Part shown: positions 13,069-21,103 of the stretch, in pieces
Layout: each line of letters opens with the position of its first letter
Position numbering within the stretch: position 1 is the first letter of the stretch
Assembly (NCBI GenBank): GCA_002400085.1
Contig: DHEX01000102.1
Coordinates: 16,289 to 37,391 of the forward strand
Origin: Clostridiaceae bacterium UBA4839
GTDB taxonomy: Bacteria > Bacillota > Clostridia > Clostridiales > Caloramatoraceae
Direction of reading: 5' to 3'
DNA: 21,103 bases
Position numbers and translations under genes: made by a program
The notes under the pieces: model-generated
The model's input: only the letters and a program-made list of their open reading frames with translations
What the model was told of the DNA's origin: nothing
Database searches by the model: none

Positions 13069-15441
13069 CTACCTTTTTAATTGAGCTATAGTAACCCCGC
13101 TTCCGCCTTCACCTATATCTCCCATTCTTATACTTTTAATATAGTGATTATGTTTTAAATTAGATTGAATTCCTTCTCTTAACGCACCTGTCCCCTTACC
13201 ATGGATTATAGTTACATTTTCTATCCCTGCTAAAGATGCATCATCTAAATATTTATCAATATTATATAAAGCCTCATCTATGGTTTGACCCCTCACATCT
13301 ATAGACGAAGATATCTCTGCTGCCTTTTGCTGCATAATCTTTGCAGCTATAGATTTTTTAGGCTTCTTCTTTTCATTTTTCTGCTTTAAAAGCTTACTAA
13401 GGGGCACATTTACTTTCATCATTCCGACTTGCACTAAAACTTCCCCTTTAGAATCAGGTTCTGTAAGCACAGTTGCTTTTTGTGAAAGTGTACTTACAAA
13501 GACTTCCTCTCCAACTTTTACATTCTCAACCCTTTCCATGCCTTCCTTTATTTCAAGAGTATCTACATCTTTAACTTCCATACTATCTAGCTTTTCTTTA
13601 AGCTGTTTTCTTTTATCTTCAGCGTCTTTTATTGAAATTTCTTCGGAAGCCTTAAATTTCATTTGATTAAGTTCTTTAATTATGCTGTCAGCTTCTTTTT
13701 TTGCCATTTTAACAGTTCTTCTTGCTTCTTCCTGAGCTTTTCTTATAATATTATCTCTTTCTGTATCCAATTTGTATTTTTTATTAGAAAGCTCCTTTTT
13801 TAGCTCAGCTGCTTCTCTTTTCGCTTTTTGAGCTTCTTCAAGTTCCTTCTCTACAAGCACAGTCTTATTCTGGAGATTTTGAATAACATCTTCAAATTTA
13901 GCAGCATCCTTAGAGACCATATTTGCTGCATTATTAATGATCTCATCACTAAGTCCAAGCCTTCTGGATATTTCAAAAGCATTAGATTTCCCAGGTATTC
14001 CTGTAAGCAATCTATAAGTTGGTCTTAATGTTTCAACATCAAATTCTACAGAAGCATTTTCAAAGCCTTCCTCTTTCATAGCAAAAACTTTTATTTCACT
14101 ATAATGGGTGGTTGCAATTATTTTTGCTCCCTTTTCATATAATGTTTTCAAAATAGACATTGCAAGGGCTGCACCTTCTGTAGGGTCAGTACCTGCTCCC
14201 AGCTCATCTACCAGAACTAAGGATTTACTGTTAACTTTTTCAAGTATATTAACAATGTTAGTCATATGAGAGGAAAATGTTGATAGACTTTGCTCTATAC
14301 TTTGTTCATCCCCAATATCAGCAAATACATTTTCAAAAATTGAAACTTCAGAACCATCTTTGCATGGAATTGCAAGCCCTGAAGATGCCATAATCACTAA
14401 AAGCCCAACAGTTTTTAAGGTAACAGTTTTTCCGCCTGTATTAGGCCCTGTAATAACAACAGCATTATAGGTTTCACCTAACTTGACATCAATAGGTACA
14501 GCTGTTTTTTTATCAAGCAGTGGATGCCTTGCGCCCTTTAGATATATTTTCCCGTTATTATTTACCTCAGGTATAGTTCCTTCCATGCTATAAGCTAGCT
14601 TACCCTTTGCCATTATAAAATCTAAATATGCAGCATTTTTATTATCAAGTTCTAATACTGTCATATTATCATAAACTTTAAGGGATATTTCCATAAGAAT
14701 TCTATCTATTTCTTCCTTTTCTTTTAATAAAAGCTCCTTTATTTCATTATTTAAATCTACAAGGGCCATTGGTTCAATAAAAAGTGTGGATCCACTTGAG
14801 GATTGATCATGAACAAGACCTGGTACAGATGCTTTACATTCTGCTTTAACTGGAATTACATATCTTCCTTCCCTTATTGTAATAATATTATCTTGAAGAT
14901 ATTTACTATAAGTTTGAAGGGTTGACTGCGTCTTATCCTTTATTTTTGAAGTTTTCTCCTTAATAGATTTTCTAATCGAGTGAAGCTTCTGGCTTGCATT
15001 ATCCGATATTTCCTCTTCACTTATAATTGCATTTTCAATTACTTCCTGCAGCTCCTTTATATAAACCATGGAATCTATAATTTCATATATAATAGGAAAC
15101 TGTTCACTTTTTGAGCCATCCTTCATAAACATTTTAAGATGCTTTATACATCTTAATAAATCACAAATATTTAGAAGTTCTCCGGGAGTCAAAACATAAC
15201 CAATTTCTGCTCTTTTTAAAGATTCACCTATATCCCTTATGCCCTCTAAAGGCAGACTTCCCCACTTCATAATTATATCAATAGCTTCTTGGGTTTCTTT
15301 AAGGCTATCCTTAACTTCATATTCTGAAGTAGAAGGCTTTAAATTGCTGCAAAGCTCCTTTCCTAAAGAAGACTCCGCATTTTCCATAAGCATATTTTTT
15401 ATCTTATCATACTCTAAAACCCTCAGAGTTCTTTCATTCAC
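13069..15441 (-). CDS. mutS2: Endonuclease MutS2 / ribosome-collision ATPase
   Basis: MutS2 suppresses homologous recombination in some bacteria and in Bacillus rescues collided ribosomes (then called RqcU). The 790-residue protein lacks the mismatch-recognition domains of MutS and shows the expected order: helical core and clamp (about 1-310), ABC ATPase with Walker A GPNTGGKT (332-339) and Walker B VLVDELGAGTDP (409-420), a long charged coiled coil (about 505-640), a KOW-like segment, and a C-terminal Smr domain (about 713-790) with SSIDVRG and HGKGTGALR. Translation starts at GTG, 9 nt after GGAAAGGA; the nearby ATG is out of frame. The upstream gap contains a TTAACT-18-TATAAA promoter-like pair and two small hairpins. 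It is transcribed with DUF523. Confidence 0.95.
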   Translation of the reverse strand: MNERTLRVLEYDKIKNMLMENAESSLGKELCSNLKPSTSEYEVKDSLKETQEAIDIIMKWGSLPLEGIRDIGESLKRAEIGYVLTPGELLNICDLLRCIKHLKMFMKDGSKSEQFPIIYEIIDSMVYIKELQEVIENAIISEEEISDNASQKLHSIRKSIKEKTSKIKDKTQSTLQTYSKYLQDNIITIREGRYVIPVKAECKASVPGLVHDQSSSGSTLFIEPMALVDLNNEIKELLLKEKEEIDRILMEISLKVYDNMTVLELDNKNAAYLDFIMAKGKLAYSMEGTIPEVNNNGKIYLKGARHPLLDKKTAVPIDVKLGETYNAVVITGPNTGGKTVTLKTVGLLVIMASSGLAIPCKDGSEVSIFENVFADIGDEQSIEQSLSTFSSHMTNIVNILEKVNSKSLVLVDELGAGTDPTEGAALAMSILKTLYEKGAKIIATTHYSEIKVFAMKEEGFENASVEFDVETLRPTYRLLTGIPGKSNAFEISRRLGLSDEIINNAANMVSKDAAKFEDVIQNLQNKTVLVEKELEEAQKAKREAAELKKELSNKKYKLDTERDNIIRKAQEEARRTVKMAKKEADSIIKELNQMKFKASEEISIKDAEDKRKQLKEKLDSMEVKDVDTLEIKEGMERVENVKVGEEVFVSTLSQKATVLTEPDSKGEVLVQVGMMKVNVPLSKLLKQKNEKKKPKKSIAAKIMQQKAAEISSSIDVRGQTIDEALYNIDKYLDDASLAGIENVTIIHGKGTGALREGIQSNLKHNHYIKSIRMGDIGEGGSGVTIAQLKR

Positions 15442-15577
15442 TTAAATCAATCCTTTCCTAAAAAGAATATATCTATTCTTTCTGCAAAGCTCCCTATATT
15501 CCCACAAAGAGCTTTGTCCATGCCCATAGTTTTATACTCAATATCATTTTCTAAAGTTAATTATACACAATCTGCAA

Positions 15578-15607
15578 AAAATACAAAAGGGGTTAATAAT
15601 AAACCCC
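15578..15607 (-). terminator. Intrinsic terminator after zapA
   Basis: Read leftward, GGGGTT (15602-15607) pairs with AACCCC (15589-15594) around a 7-nt loop and is followed by TTTTGTATTTTTT. It begins 1 nt after the zapA stop codon and separates zapA from mutS2. Confidence 0.88.
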
Positions 15608-15608
15608 A

Positions 15609-16217
15609 TCAGCTACTTTTTTTATTTTGTACATCCTTTAGTTCCTTAAAATCCTTTTTAAGTCTTATAATTTCTAATTGGTTTTCAAAAAGCTCATCCT
15701 TTAAATTATTTGTTTCCATCTTAAAACCTTCAATTTGCTTTTCAAGGCTGCTATTATTTTCTTTAAGAAAAGCGTTTTCCTTAACAAGTTTTTCAAGCTC
15801 TCCACCCTTTTTATCTGCATCAGATAGAGAACTTTCATAATTATTTTTTATATTTTCATTTTCTTCTAAGCTCTCTTGATAAAGCGCCTTTATGTTTTCA
15901 TATTCCTGAGTTAAAGATTTATATTCTCCCTCCATCTTCTGATACTTTTTAATAGCTGCTTCATACTTTTCCATTGGCTCATTTACTCTTTCTTTTAAAG
16001 CAGCATTTTCAGCTCTTGCCTTATAAAGCTCATCTGCAATGGTAAGTGCTCCAAGAACAGCAGCGGATGTTGAACTATGCTTGGCATTTTGATTTGCAAT
16101 TTCTTTTATTTTCTTATCCACATAATTTGCAATGGAAAATAAATAATCTTCTTTTTCATTACCAGTTAGAATATATTCGGAACCATTAATTTTTACTACT
16201 ATTTTATTTTTAGGCAT
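15609..16217 (-). CDS. zapA: Cell division protein ZapA, long coiled-coil form
   Basis: ZapA binds FtsZ and bundles its filaments at the division site. The N-terminal domain is typical: KIVVKINGSEYILTGNEKEDYLFSIANYVDKKI, then SSTSAAVLGALTIADELYKARAE. Residues beyond about 60 form a long charged coiled coil reaching almost to the C terminus, making the protein 202 residues, about twice the common Bacillus size; extended coiled coils are seen in clostridial homologues. The ATG at 16217 is chosen because AAAGGGTG lies 6 nt upstream; the longer reading would begin at a GTG that is part of that ribosome site. The position between pheT and mutS2 is conserved in Firmicutes. A TTAAAA-16-TAGAAT promoter with extended -10 lies at 16287-16314. 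Confidence 0.9.
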   Translation of the reverse strand: MPKNKIVVKINGSEYILTGNEKEDYLFSIANYVDKKIKEIANQNAKHSSTSAAVLGALTIADELYKARAENAALKERVNEPMEKYEAAIKKYQKMEGEYKSLTQEYENIKALYQESLEENENIKNNYESSLSDADKKGGELEKLVKENAFLKENNSSLEKQIEGFKMETNNLKDELFENQLEIIRLKKDFKELKDVQNKKSS

Positions 16218-16286
16218 ACAAAGCACCCTTTCAATGGTTTGTTACCAATATTTTTATTTTAAATTAAAATGTACCTATTAAATACT

Positions 16287-16314
16287 ATTCTACCATTATT
16301 TTTTATAATTTTAA
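16287..16314 (-). promoter_or_regulatory. Possible promoter of zapA
   Basis: Read leftward, TTAAAA (16309-16314) and TAGAAT (16287-16292) with a TGn extension are 16 bp apart, about 70 nt ahead of the zapA ATG. The -35 is weak. Confidence 0.35.
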
Positions 16315-16368
16315 GCCTTATTTAAAACTTTTTTTATTTTTTAATAAATTTAAGGCAAAAAAGCGGAA

Positions 16369-16519
16369 GGGGCTGTTGCAAAACTTCATGATTATGGAAA
16401 ACACAAAGACAGTGGAGATAAGAAAATATGTAGAATAAGCAAGTAGGGAGCGGTCTTGATCGCTTTGCCGCACAATGATCAGAATTTAGGAGGGCAAAGC
16501 GGTCAAGACCGCTCCCTAC
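16369..16519. repeat. Composite intergenic repeat with a 27-bp hairpin
   Basis: The pheT-zapA gap of about 330 bp has no gene but shows three blocks. GGGGCTGTTGCAAAAC (16369-16384) looks like one arm of a terminator-type or insertion-element-type inverted repeat whose other arm is missing. Positions 16409-16440 are a diverged copy of 11161-11193. Positions 16443-16469 and 16493-16519 form a 27-bp stem with a single G-U pair and a 23-nt loop, GC-rich against an AT-rich background. The hairpin begins 28 nt after the pheT stop in the direction of transcription and could help end that operon, though no T-run follows it. Confidence 0.7.
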
Positions 16520-16546
16520 AACTTATAACGAAAATATGATTTTAAT

Positions 16547-18922
16547 TTAACATTCTCTTAATTTTGCACCAAGTTTTTCTTCAAGTGCTTTTACAATTCT
16601 TTCATGGACCTTGTTAACTTCCTCATCCTTTAATGTCCTTCCTTCGGCTCTGTAAGTAATAGAATATGCTATGCTTTTCATCCCTTCCGGAACCTGTTTC
16701 CCCTTATATACATCAAATAGCTTTATTGACTCCAAAATGTCCTTACCATTGGCTCTTATAATATCTTCAATTTCTGCTGCAGTAACCTCATCCTTTACAA
16801 GCATGGCAATATCTCTTGATACAGAAGGATATTTTGGAAGAGATTTATATTTTTTATTAAGATTTGAAGCCTTAAACACTGAATTTAAATCTATTTCAGC
16901 AATATAAACTCTTTCTTCAATATCATAGTTATCTGTTACATTTGGATGCACTTCTCCTAAGACTCCTGCTTCTTTATTTCTAATAATTATTTTTGCAGTT
17001 CTTCCTGGATGGAATATCGGATTTTCTGATTCTTTAGCAAAAAGACATCTTTCAATTCCAAGTGCATTCATTAAATTTTCTACTACTCCCTTTATGTTAT
17101 AGAAGTTAGCTCCGCCATACATTCCAATAACAAGCTTATCCGTTTCTTCCGGAAGCTCATCGTTTTCCCTTGGAATAAAAACTTTAGCAATTTCAAAAAG
17201 CTTTACCTCATTTATTCCTCTTGAATAATTGGTTGCCATAACTTCCATCATAGAGGGTATAGCTGTAGTTCTCATAATACTGAAATCTTCTCCAAGAGGG
17301 TTTGAAATTTTAACAGCATTTCTAATAGCATCAGAATCAGGAATACATATTTTATCATAAACTTTTGGACTTACAAAAGAATAAGTCGTGCACTCATAAA
17401 AACCGCTTGAAACCATAGTTTCCCTTACAATTTTTTTTAACTTCTGATCCTTTTTTACTGTTCCCTCTACAGTTTCACCCACTATTTTTCTTGTTGGAAT
17501 ATTGTTATATCCATATATTCTTGCTATCTCTTCTGCAACATCCTCTTTTATTTTTACATCCTGCCTAAACGTTGGAACAACTAAGTTAAGCTCATCCCCA
17601 ATTAAATTAGTTTTTATCTCAAGAGATTCAAGCATTTCTTTCATCATTTCAGGCTTAATATCTGTTCCTAAAAACTTGTTAACCCAAGAAGCTGAAACTG
17701 TTAGCTTGTGAGGCATTAAAGGGTTTTTATAAACATCAACTGTGCCGCCTACAATTTCACCTGCTCCTAATTCTTCAATTAAATTACATGCTCTATTCAT
17801 AGCCATTTCAACAAGATTTGGATCAATGTCCTTTTCAAATTTAGAAGATGCATCTGTTCTTAATCCAAGCTTTTTGGAAGTAAGTCTTATAGAAGTTCCA
17901 TCAAAGTTTGCACATTCAAATATTATGGTATTTGTATCATTTTTAATTTCAGAGTTTTCTCCACCCATAACCCCTGCTACAGCAACAGGTTTTTTATCAT
18001 CTGCAATAACAAGCATTGATGAGTTCAAAGTTCTTTCTTCTCCATCTAAAGTCTTGAACTTTTCATTATCTTCAGCTTTCCTTACAATTATTTTACTGCC
18101 CTCAATAAATTTATAATTATAAGCATGCATTGGCTGACCAAGTTCTACCATAACATAATTGGTTATATCCACAATATTGTTTATTGGCCTTATACCAGCT
18201 TCCTTAAGCCTTTGCTGCATCCATTCCGGGGAATCCTTAACAACTACATTTTTAACCATCTTGGCAGCATATCTTCTGCATAAATCATCTTTTACTTCAA
18301 CTTTTAAATAATCATTTATATCCTCATCATTACTGCTATATGCTGTATTGACTGGTTTTAATTTTGTCTTAAAAGTTGCTGCTGCTTCCCTTGCTATACC
18401 ATAAACACTAAAGCAGTCAGCCCTATTTGAAGTTATTTCAAAATCTATAACTCCTCCATTTAATCCAAGCACTTCTTTAATGTCTTCACCTATTGGGGTT
18501 CCCTCTTTTAGTATCATTATTCCATGTACAGAATCCTCATCAGCAATTCCAAGCTCTACCTCAGAACAAAACATTCCATTTGATTCTACTCCTCTTAATT
18601 TGCCTTTTTTAATTTTAACTCCACCTGCTAAAGTAGAACCATGAAGAGCAACAGGCACTATATCATTAACTCTAATATTTGTAGCAGCAGTAACAATTTG
18701 AATAATTTCATCTTTAATATCTACCTTGCATATTGTAAGCCTATCAGCATTAGGATGCTTTTCAATGCTTAATATTTTACCAGTAACTACCTTGCTTATT
18801 TCCTTGCCGTTTTCAATTATTTCTTCGACTTTTGAACCGGAAAGAGTAAGCTCATCACCTACCTCTGTAATACTTTTATCTATATTTACATAATCTAATA
18901 ACCATTTATATGGAACTATCAT
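16547..18922 (-). CDS. pheT: Phenylalanine--tRNA ligase, beta subunit
   Basis: This is the editing and tRNA-binding subunit of the alpha2-beta2 phenylalanyl-tRNA synthetase. Its 791 residues show the full bacterial layout: an EMAP-II-like tRNA-binding domain (about 40-150, VVTGKILSIEKHPNADRL), the B3/B4 editing domain (about 210-380, with GQPMHAYN and AVAGVMGGENSEI), the B5 domain (about 405-475), the catalytic-like core, and a C-terminal ferredoxin-fold anticodon-binding domain (about 700-790, YPSVSRDIAMLV). It follows pheS by 12 nt with AAAGGGGTGAT as ribosome site at the pheS end, so both share one transcript under T-box control. No domain is missing. Confidence 0.97.
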   Translation of the reverse strand: MIVPYKWLLDYVNIDKSITEVGDELTLSGSKVEEIIENGKEISKVVTGKILSIEKHPNADRLTICKVDIKDEIIQIVTAATNIRVNDIVPVALHGSTLAGGVKIKKGKLRGVESNGMFCSEVELGIADEDSVHGIMILKEGTPIGEDIKEVLGLNGGVIDFEITSNRADCFSVYGIAREAAATFKTKLKPVNTAYSSNDEDINDYLKVEVKDDLCRRYAAKMVKNVVVKDSPEWMQQRLKEAGIRPINNIVDITNYVMVELGQPMHAYNYKFIEGSKIIVRKAEDNEKFKTLDGEERTLNSSMLVIADDKKPVAVAGVMGGENSEIKNDTNTIIFECANFDGTSIRLTSKKLGLRTDASSKFEKDIDPNLVEMAMNRACNLIEELGAGEIVGGTVDVYKNPLMPHKLTVSASWVNKFLGTDIKPEMMKEMLESLEIKTNLIGDELNLVVPTFRQDVKIKEDVAEEIARIYGYNNIPTRKIVGETVEGTVKKDQKLKKIVRETMVSSGFYECTTYSFVSPKVYDKICIPDSDAIRNAVKISNPLGEDFSIMRTTAIPSMMEVMATNYSRGINEVKLFEIAKVFIPRENDELPEETDKLVIGMYGGANFYNIKGVVENLMNALGIERCLFAKESENPIFHPGRTAKIIIRNKEAGVLGEVHPNVTDNYDIEERVYIAEIDLNSVFKASNLNKKYKSLPKYPSVSRDIAMLVKDEVTAAEIEDIIRANGKDILESIKLFDVYKGKQVPEGMKSIAYSITYRAEGRTLKDEEVNKVHERIVKALEEKLGAKLREC

Positions 18923-18934
18923 TTTATCACCCCT

Positions 18935-19954
18935 TTAAAATTGTTTTAAAAATCTTAAATCATTTTCATAAAATAATCTTATATCGTCAATTCCATACTT
19001 TATCATAGCAAGCCTTTCAAGGCCCATTCCAAATGCAAAGCCGCTGTATTTTTCAGGATCAATTTTTCCCCTTCTTAAAACATCAGGATGTACCATACCG
19101 CAACCTAATATTTCAATCCATCCTGAATTTTTACATATTCTGCAGCCTTTTCCTCCACATGCAAAGCACGAAACATCAACTTCAGCAGAAGGTTCAGTGA
19201 ATGGAAAATGATGGGGTCTAAATTTTGTTTTTGTGCTTTCGCCAAAAAATCTCTTTGCAAAAGTGTCTAAAGTCCCCTTTAAATCTGACATTGTTATTCC
19301 CTCATCTACAACCAATCCCTCAATTTGAGTAAACATTGGAGAATGAGTAGCATCAACAGCATCAGAACGGTAAACTCTGCCTGGTGCTATTATTCTAATT
19401 GGAGGTTTTGATTTTTCCATTTCTCTTATTTGTACAGGGGATGTTTGTGTTCTTAAAACCACGCCATCTTTAATATAAAAAGTATCCTGTTCATCTCTTG
19501 CAGGATGATTCTTAGGTATATTTAAAGCTTCAAAATTATAATAATCAAGTTCTACTTCAGGACCCTCAGCTACTGAAAATCCCATCCCTAAAAATATCTC
19601 CTGTATTTCATCTAAAACTTTTGTAAGAGGATGAACCCCTCCAATTGGATTTGCTTTTCCCGGCATTGTAACATCTATTGTTTCAAATGCTAATCTCTGC
19701 TCCCTCTCCTTTTCTTTTATTGATTTTTTTGCATTTTCAATCGCATTTTCAATTTCTTCCCTTACATCATTAGCAAGTTTACCTGCAGCAGGTCTTTCTT
19801 CAGGAGAAAGGCTTCCCATCCCCCTTAATATTCCAGTTAGGACTCCTTTTTTGCCAAGATATTTAACTCTGATTTCTTCTAAATTATCACTGTTTATGCT
19901 TTTTTTTATTTTTGTCATGGCTTCAGTTCTAATATTTTCAAGCTCTTCTCTCAT
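18935..19954 (-). CDS. pheS: Phenylalanine--tRNA ligase, alpha subunit
   Basis: This is the catalytic class II subunit that activates phenylalanine and charges tRNA-Phe. It has an N-terminal coiled coil (about 1-85), motif 2 in the region VLRTQTSPVQIREME...RIIAPGRVYRSD, the FRPHHFPFTEPSAEVDV stretch, a cysteine-containing segment CFACGGKGCRIC, and motif 3 GMGLERLAMIKYG near the C terminus. At 339 residues it is the standard bacterial size. The ATG has AAGGGAG 8 nt upstream and lies about 80 nt below the T-box terminator. It is the first gene of pheS-pheT. Confidence 0.97.
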   Translation of the reverse strand: MREELENIRTEAMTKIKKSINSDNLEEIRVKYLGKKGVLTGILRGMGSLSPEERPAAGKLANDVREEIENAIENAKKSIKEKEREQRLAFETIDVTMPGKANPIGGVHPLTKVLDEIQEIFLGMGFSVAEGPEVELDYYNFEALNIPKNHPARDEQDTFYIKDGVVLRTQTSPVQIREMEKSKPPIRIIAPGRVYRSDAVDATHSPMFTQIEGLVVDEGITMSDLKGTLDTFAKRFFGESTKTKFRPHHFPFTEPSAEVDVSCFACGGKGCRICKNSGWIEILGCGMVHPDVLRRGKIDPEKYSGFAFGMGLERLAMIKYGIDDIRLFYENDLRFLKQF

Positions 19955-20036
19955 AAACTAAACTCCCTTCTTAAATCATTATAATTTATCAAATTAAATT
20001 AAAAATTACAGCGCCGTTTCACTATGTATTTTTATG

Positions 20037-20075
20037 CAAAACAAAAAGCCCCATCCCCACAAAGGGACGAAGCTT
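20037..20075 (-). terminator. T-box attenuator terminator
   Basis: Read leftward, AGCTTCGTCCC (20064-20074) pairs with GGGGATGGGGCTT (about 20046-20058), with G-U pairs, and is followed by CTTTTTGTTTT. This is the stem expected immediately after the T-box sequence; binding of uncharged tRNA should favour the competing antiterminator. Confidence 0.85.
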
Positions 20076-20298
20076 TAATTCGCGGTACCACCCTAATTGA
20101 CATAAAGTCCACTCATAATTTTAACGGAAAAACCGTTCCATCCTACTATTATAATAAATACACCTATACTTCAAATGGAAAGCTCCAGAGGGAAACTTCA
20201 GATGATACTTCCTGCAGACTCATCTCTCAATCACAGATGATCCTCCCTGTGCGCATATCAGCTTACTTGCCTCTATCTAAGCCTTTAATATTCTATTT
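20037..20298 (-). ncRNA. T-box leader controlling pheS-pheT (tRNA-Phe sensing)
   Basis: The leader upstream of pheS contains the T-box consensus AGGGTGGTACCGCG (20081-20094 on the minus strand), whose UGG-containing bulge pairs with the acceptor end of uncharged tRNA, followed by a T-rich intrinsic terminator. About 200 nt of upstream sequence with several complementary segments is the right length for Stem I and linker. A TTC at 20192-20194, in GAAGTTTCCC, is a plausible Phe specifier codon but I have not folded Stem I. Class and position make phenylalanine limitation the expected signal. Confidence 0.93.
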
Positions 20299-20304
20299 GA
20301 AAAA

Positions 20305-20333
20305 ATTATAACCATAATTGTTTACGTTGTCAA
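20305..20333 (-). promoter_or_regulatory. Consensus sigma-A promoter of the pheS-pheT T-box leader
   Basis: On the minus strand TTGACA (20328-20333) and TATAAT (20305-20310) match consensus at all 12 positions with 17 bp between. The -35 lies in the last codons and stop region of the upstream methyltransferase gene, so pheS-pheT has an independent, strong start near 20298. Confidence 0.92.
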
Positions 20334-21092
20334 CCTTTGCCTTACAACTTCGTAAATGATTACTGAACAAGCAACAGCTGCATTTAAGGATTCGGCTTTT
20401 CCAATCATAGGTATTTTAATTTTCTCATGGCAAAGCTCTATGTCATCCTTGCTCATACCCCTAGCTTCGTTCCCAATTACAATAGCTGTATTATCTTTAA
20501 AATTACAATCATAAAGATACTTTTCAGCTTCAGGGCTGGTAGAATACAATCTATAATCATTATTTTTTAATTCAAAAGAAGCTTCTTTAAAATTATCATA
20601 AAATACAATAGGAATATGAAATATAGAGCCCATGGTTGCCCTTAGGGCTTTGCTGCTGTAAACATCTGCGCTGCCCTTTATTACAATAAGACCTCCTGCA
20701 CCTGCCGCATCTGCTGTTCTTATAATTGTGCCCATATTACCAGGATCTTGAATTTCATCAAGCACTACAATGAATTTATTTTTTATATCATTTAGTGTAT
20801 ATAAATTTTTTTCAGCAACAGCTACTGCACCTTGTGGATTTTCCGTATCTGCTAATATGCTGATTATATCATCAGACACTTCAAAAGCTGGGCAGGATTC
20901 ATTTAATATTCTTTCATATCCTGAGGTTTTAAAAAGTTTACTGCTGTATAGTATATAGTGAACTTTTGAAGATTTAATACCCTCTTCAATAAACCTAATA
21001 CCCTCAATTATATATTTGTTTTGCAGCCCTCTATATTTTTTTTGTTTTAGCTTTACAGCTTCTTTTACATGCCTGCTATCTTTCCCTATCAT
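20322..21092 (-). CDS. SpoU/TrmH-family RNA 2'-O-methyltransferase
   Basis: This SPOUT-class enzyme should transfer methyl from S-adenosylmethionine to a ribose 2'-OH in rRNA or tRNA. The three family motifs are clear: LDEIQDPGNMGTIIRTADAA (111-130), GNEARGMS (207-214) and IPMIGKAESLNAAVACSV (227-244), which form the knotted SAM site. The first ~90 residues are the L30e-like substrate domain (KYRGLQNKYIIEGIRFIEEGI). Length 256 fits RlmB/YsgA-type enzymes. In Bacillus a homologue (YsgA) also precedes pheS. The ATG at 21092 is the only plausible start; the window ends 11 nt upstream, where GGA may be the edge of its ribosome site. The target nucleotide cannot be read from sequence. Confidence 0.92.
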   Translation of the reverse strand: MIGKDSRHVKEAVKLKQKKYRGLQNKYIIEGIRFIEEGIKSSKVHYILYSSKLFKTSGYERILNESCPAFEVSDDIISILADTENPQGAVAVAEKNLYTLNDIKNKFIVVLDEIQDPGNMGTIIRTADAAGAGGLIVIKGSADVYSSKALRATMGSIFHIPIVFYDNFKEASFELKNNDYRLYSTSPEAEKYLYDCNFKDNTAIVIGNEARGMSKDDIELCHEKIKIPMIGKAESLNAAVACSVIIYEVVRQRLTT

Positions 21093-21103
21093 ATCATCAT
21101 TCC

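Noticed and set aside
15455..15516. Two small hairpins in the mutS2 leader (AAGAATA/TATTCTT and CAAAGCTC/GAGCTTTG)
   Set aside because: Short stems in AT-rich DNA with no T-run or known regulatory motif; mentioned under mutS2 only.
16369..16384. GGGGCTGTTGCAAAAC as the terminal inverted repeat of a complete insertion sequence
   Set aside because: No matching inverted arm and no transposase frame are present in the gap.
20024..20311. A 95-codon open frame on the plus strand upstream of pheS
   Set aside because: It is the complement of the T-box leader; the conserved T-box sequence and terminator explain this stretch, and no ribosome site precedes it.

Overview
The window is an AT-rich chromosomal stretch from a Clostridium-like, spore-forming, amino-acid-fermenting member of the Firmicutes. 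This rests on strong AGGAGG-type ribosome sites, sigma-A promoters with 16-18 bp spacers, a T-box leader, two small CotF-type spore coat genes, a clostridial Ptb/IorAB cluster, and the Firmicute order trmH-like / pheS / pheT / zapA / mutS2. No rRNA, tRNA, CRISPR array, complete insertion sequence or prophage is visible.

Layout. Positions 26-2810 (minus): a TPR protein followed by an alpha-phosphoglucomutase. Positions 3026-4606 (plus): speA, an arginine-type PLP decarboxylase with its own promoter and a TTG start. Positions 4727-5572 (minus): an unrecognised 281-aa protein, separated from speA by a three-tier hairpin. Positions 5588-6040: a gene-poor segment bounded by perfect 17-bp inverted repeats. 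Positions 6029-9301 (minus): ptb-iorA-iorB, a 2-oxoacid oxidation and acyl-phosphate module. Positions 9381-9600: two copies of a GC-richer structured repeat. Positions 9597-11027 (minus): glutamine synthetase, with a promoter and a palindromic operator-like site. Positions 11327-11872 (minus): a YfcE-type phosphodiesterase. Positions 12038-12560 (plus): two CotF-type genes. Positions 12592-16217 (minus): zapA, mutS2 and a DUF523 gene. Positions 16547-20333 (minus): pheS-pheT behind a T-box and a consensus sigma-A promoter. Positions 20322-21092 (minus): a SpoU/TrmH-type RNA methyltransferase.

How the genes fit together. IorA/IorB should oxidise aryl 2-oxoacids to aryl-acetyl-CoA with ferredoxin, and the adjacent Ptb could turn that thioester into an acyl-phosphate for ATP formation. 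SpeA and GlnA add arginine/polyamine and nitrogen metabolism. The right-hand third is housekeeping: phenylalanyl-tRNA synthetase under tRNA-Phe sensing, division, recombination control and rRNA modification.

No complete new multi-gene system was found. The least explained parts are non-coding: the inverted-repeat-bounded segment next to the orphan gene, the tandem structured repeat between glnA and ptb, the palindrome at the glnA start site, and dispersed hairpin repeats at 4630, 11161 and 16409-16519.
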